Shown here: positions 62,260-64,000 of the stretch, piece by piece
Position numbering within the stretch: position 1 is the stretch's first letter
Layout of the letters: every line of letters begins with the position of its first letter
NCBI RefSeq assembly: GCF_002896965.1
Contig: NZ_LYMM01000038.1
Span: 1-64,000 of the forward strand
Direction of reading: 5' to 3'
DNA: 64,000 nucleotides
From: Novosphingobium guangzhouense
Lineage (GTDB): Bacteria > Pseudomonadota > Alphaproteobacteria > Sphingomonadales > Sphingomonadaceae
Made by a program: the position numbers and the translations under genes
The notes under the pieces: generated by a model
Told to the model about the DNA's origin: nothing
Database searches by the model: none
What the model saw: the letters and a program-made list of their open reading frames with translations, nothing else

Positions 62260-62750
62260 TACTTCTTTTCCCCAATGGCTTCGCGCACGGCACCATTGCC
62301 GGGCAGAAGGGCTTTCAGACGGCCAAGGAGTCGCGGTACGACCGCGTCGGCTTCCTCGGTTTCGGCAATGGCGCGGTAGATCAGGGCCGGTGACGCGCCC
62401 GGCTGCATCGCCTGGATGCAGTGGCTCAGGGCGTCGCCCGTCTCGCGAGAAAACAGGGCCACGTCGTTGGCCAGGGCGATGCGACAGGCATCCTGATCGG
62501 CCATCACGATTTCCATCTGCCGGGTGAAGCTGTCCGCGATGGGCGCATAGCCACCGCCTGCGGCGATGTAGGCACGGTCAAGGGCAGCGGCCTGCTGCAA
62601 CGTCGGCGTCCCGCCGTTGTCGCTCTCGCTCCAATGGCGGACGGTACGGACCTTGCGGCCGGTGACGCGGGCCGCTTCTTCCCACCCGATCAGGCCCGCG
62701 ACAGTTGTGATCGCCATAGAGAAAGATACGGGATCCCGAGGCTTTGTCAT
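62259..62750 (-). CDS. phage regulatory protein with HTH-like N-terminus
   Basis: A 163-residue protein: GLIGWEEAARVTGRKVRTVRH resembles the DNA-binding part of phage CII-like or regulatory proteins, followed by a helical region ending AIGEKK. ATGA overlap with the upstream HTH gene and 1-base overlap with the Ogr-like gene. No specific family named. Confidence 0.55.
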   Translation of the reverse strand: MTKPRDPVSFSMAITTVAGLIGWEEAARVTGRKVRTVRHWSESDNGGTPTLQQAAALDRAYIAAGGGYAPIADSFTRQMEIVMADQDACRIALANDVALFSRETGDALSHCIQAMQPGASPALIYRAIAETEEADAVVPRLLGRLKALLPGNGAVREAIGEKK

Positions 62751-63040
62751 TCGCCCGCTCCCGTCGTTTGCGTTTTTGGTTGCCGATCGCAAGCGACGGG
62801 AGCGGGAGTGGCCGTTAGGGTGGTTGCGACATCCGAAGGGCGGCCACGGGGAAAGATGAGATGTTCGGCAGTAAGCGCGATGCCGAGGGCGAGGCCCTTA
62901 TCCAGCACTTCGGCCTGCTTCTGGGCCGGAATGTGCCCGGCGCGCTTCCACGCCATGACCTTGCTGGGGCTTTCGCCGAGGGCGCGAGCCATCGGACGGA
63001 TGCCGCCGAACAGGTCGAAAATTGAGGTGAGCCGTTTCAT
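62747..63040 (-). CDS. HTH (carph-isopro/Cro-like) early regulator
   Basis: A 97-residue DNA-binding protein: IFDLFGGIRPMARALGESPS and KVMAWKRAGHIPAQKQAEVL contain the carph-isopro helix-turn-helix. It begins the leftward operon, facing the repressor-like gene across palindromic operators, the place of a Cro-like protein. Start at 63040 (MKRLTSIFDLFGG). Confidence 0.75.
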   Translation of the reverse strand: MKRLTSIFDLFGGIRPMARALGESPSKVMAWKRAGHIPAQKQAEVLDKGLALGIALTAEHLIFPRGRPSDVATTLTATPAPVACDRQPKTQTTGAGE

Positions 63041-63048
63041 AACCAACT

Positions 63049-63067
63049 GTGTGCAAAAAAAGTACAC
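63049..63067. promoter_or_regulatory. operator-like palindrome with TGTGCAAAA
   Basis: GTGT...ACAC arms around an A-run, with TGTGCAAAA at 63050-63058, just upstream of the leftward HTH gene. The same 9 bases recur at 63097-63105, supporting a repressor-binding site. Confidence 0.6.
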
Positions 63068-63096
63068 GGCAATCAAGTCATAATTTACGCAGACGA

Positions 63097-63113
63097 TGTG
63101 CAAAATTTTTGCA
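63097..63113. promoter_or_regulatory. perfect operator palindrome over the repressor start codon
   Basis: TGCAAAA-T-TTTTGCA (63099-63113) is a perfect 7-bp-arm palindrome preceded by TG, giving TGTGCAAAA again. Its last base is the first base of the ATG at 63113, so binding here should block rightward expression of the repressor gene (autoregulation). Confidence 0.65.
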
Positions 63114-63673
63114 TGGCTCGCCGAGTGACAGTTTCAGTGAACACTCGCCTCAAAGAACTGCGGAAATCTGCGGTTCCGCCTCTGTCGATTCGCGCCATGG
63201 CGGAGGAGCTTGGCATCGGTCATTCCCGCTACGCGTATTTCGAGGATCCCAAGCGCTTCAAAAAGCGGGAATTGCCGTTAGACCTGACTAGACAGATCGC
63301 GGCCGTTCTTTCTCGCCGAGGCGTGGAGCCTGCGGACGTAATGGCATTGGCAGGTCTCAGCGATGCAGAGGCGGAGCCCGAAGCGCGGGCAGTGGAAGCG
63401 GCCCGGCCAGCAGTGACATATTTCACCGTGCAGGCGGTAATGCCTAGTGAAGCCGCGCTTGCAGCGATGTTTGAAACGTTGCTGGCGCTGATACCGGCGG
63501 AAGCATCGCGGGCTGAAGCCGCGCGCATTCTCGCTCAGCAGCTACCAGTTGGCTTTGGAGCAATCGGACCTGCCGTGATTGATGCGGAGATGGGCGCAAC
63601 GCGGCCTCTCGGCGGGCATCCTCCAGCTGACGCCAAAGATGATCGCGGACAGCAACCGCCGTCGCGCAACTGA
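63113..63673 (+). CDS. phage repressor-like XRE protein
   Basis: A 186-residue protein: an N-terminal XRE helix-turn-helix (LKELRKSAVPPLSIRAMAEE, LGIGHSRYAYFEDPKRFKK) and a C-terminal part likely for oligomerisation (AALAAMFETLLALIPAEASR). No peptidase or Ser/Lys signature of LexA-type repressors, so induction would need another route. ATG at 63113 is taken although a GTG five codons upstream is also in frame. Confidence 0.7.
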   Translation: MARRVTVSVNTRLKELRKSAVPPLSIRAMAEELGIGHSRYAYFEDPKRFKKRELPLDLTRQIAAVLSRRGVEPADVMALAGLSDAEAEPEARAVEAARPAVTYFTVQAVMPSEAALAAMFETLLALIPAEASRAEAARILAQQLPVGFGAIGPAVIDAEMGATRPLGGHPPADAKDDRGQQPPSRN

Positions 63674-63936
63674 TCGAACACCGCAGGCACGATTGCTCGC
63701 ATCCCGGCGTCAGTCGTAATACGTCATCACTCACTCCAGCGCGCCTCAACGTGTTCCCGATTCGTTCTGGTATTGGCAATCCGTTCGCGTGTAGGGAAGA
63801 GGAAATTTCCTATGCGTGTAGGATTTTTACACGCGGCAAATTGCTGTTGGTCTGGATCATCGTTTGATCGGCAACAGCATTGGAATATGTTCACCCGGCC
63901 AAGAGAGCCTTGCCTGTGGCGAACCGGGGAATAAAA
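63674..63936. other. intergenic stretch with iterated motifs, no gene seen
   Basis: Between the repressor-like gene and the cut-off gene at 63937. It holds the AGGAAATTTCCT palindrome (63800-63811), GCGTGTAGG (63787) and the GCGTGTA...TACACGC hairpin (63814-63834). A leftward frame here looks non-coding. Confidence 0.55.
63800..63834. repeat. palindrome and GCGTGTA motif cluster
   Basis: A perfect 12-bp palindrome, AGGAAATTTCCT, then GCGTGTA-GGATTTT-TACACGC with 7-bp arms; a third GCGTGTAGG is at 63787-63795. Such clustered motifs are seen at phage origins and at regulated promoters. Confidence 0.6.
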
Positions 63937-64000
63937 ATGATTATGAAGGACCTGCTGCTACAGGCTAGTGAGGATGATGTACGTCAGGCGCTGGAAGAAA
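63937..64000 (+). CDS. 5' part of a gene cut by the window end
   Basis: An ATG with GGGGAA six bases upstream begins MIMKDLLLQASEDDVRQALE and stays open to the last base. It is the next rightward gene of the element after the motif cluster. Too short to identify. Confidence 0.55.
   Translation, partial: MIMKDLLLQASEDDVRQALEE

Larger units (their letters stand above)
55730..64000. mobile_element. P4-like satellite or prophage early region (cut at window end)
   Basis: An integrated element starting at tRNA-Ser. It holds an integrase reading inward, a leftward operon of phage-type genes (HTH regulator, Ogr-like zinc finger, Rmf-like protein, primase-helicase, GapR-like and AlpA), and a divergent repressor-like gene. 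No structural genes appear in its 8.3 kb visible part. Content is closest to P4-like satellites, but a larger P2-like prophage that continues to the right cannot be ruled out. Confidence 0.8.

Noticed and set aside
63444-63779. Leftward 111-residue frame opposite the repressor gene
   Set aside because: It overlaps the repressor-like gene antisense for most of its length and has no ribosome site or recognisable fold.

Overview
The window is high-GC, densely packed bacterial DNA. Its gene content and order point to an alphaproteobacterium of the Sphingomonadales, most likely a Novosphingobium-like organism. Supporting signs are the nagZ-scpA-scpB-tatABC cluster, the hemC/hemD/COG4223 cluster divergent from tsaD-gpsA, the hisC-tyrC pair (also clustered in Zymomonas), metX/metW, a FzlA-like GST-fold protein, a single long RelA/SpoT protein and an imuA-imuB-dnaE2 cassette with an alphaproteobacterial GAAC-N7-GAAC LexA box. 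The species assignment is an inference from gene content.

Layout. 0.1-1.3 kb: a glycerophosphotransferase-like protein. 1.3-6.8 kb: the SOS mutagenesis cassette imuA-imuB-dnaE2; the middle of dnaE2 has clearly lower GC than its ends. 6.8-7.8 kb: an AT-richer islet of tiny secreted or membrane proteins. 7.9-10.4 kb: a PepSY-flavodoxin-reductase fusion with a Fur-like palindrome upstream. 11-15 kb: zinc-ribbon protein, ftsEX, YdcF and PlsC. 15-18 kb: transglutaminase and hisC-tyrC. 18-20 kb: metX-GNAT-metW. 20-25.5 kb: LysE exporter, tandem-hotdog thioesterase, VOC protein, GST-fold FzlA-like protein, 5'-nucleotidase lipoprotein and a zincin. 25.6-29.8 kb: nagZ-scpAB-tatABC. 29.8-30.4 kb: a ParDE-like toxin-antitoxin pair. 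30.4-35.5 kb: amidohydrolase, beta-hydroxyacid dehydrogenase, ilvA and bpt. 35.6-36.5 kb: an AT-rich orphan gene and a cluster of seven CAAGGTGACAC-like repeats. 36.5-46.9 kb: argS, a SPOR protein, haem genes, tsaD, gpsA, a flippase, an OmpA-like protein, a 32-residue microprotein and a helix-hairpin-helix protein. 47-51.3 kb: a LuxR-type regulator, a candidate small RNA and a rutBCDA pyrimidine-degradation operon. 51.3-55.6 kb: PilZ protein, RelA/SpoT, DUF1905 and a cyclophilin-type protein.

From 55.6 kb to the window end, tRNA-Ser(GGA) is followed by a P4-type integrase and a leftward phage-like operon. It holds an HTH (carph-isopro type) regulator, an Ogr/Delta zinc finger, an Rmf/CrpP-like protein, a Toprim primase-helicase, a GapR/DUF2312 homologue and AlpA. 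A divergent repressor-like gene faces this operon across palindromic operators, and a cut-off gene begins at 63,937. No capsid, tail or terminase gene is visible, so the content resembles a P4-like phage satellite or the early region of a P2-like prophage. The right boundary lies outside the window.

The parts of most interest for follow-up are this element (a satellite with its own GapR-like and Rmf-like proteins), the repeat cluster upstream of argS, the apparent small RNA beside the rut operon with RutR-like half-sites upstream of rutB, the mosaic dnaE2, and a LuxR gene whose coding signal extends past any ordinary start codon.
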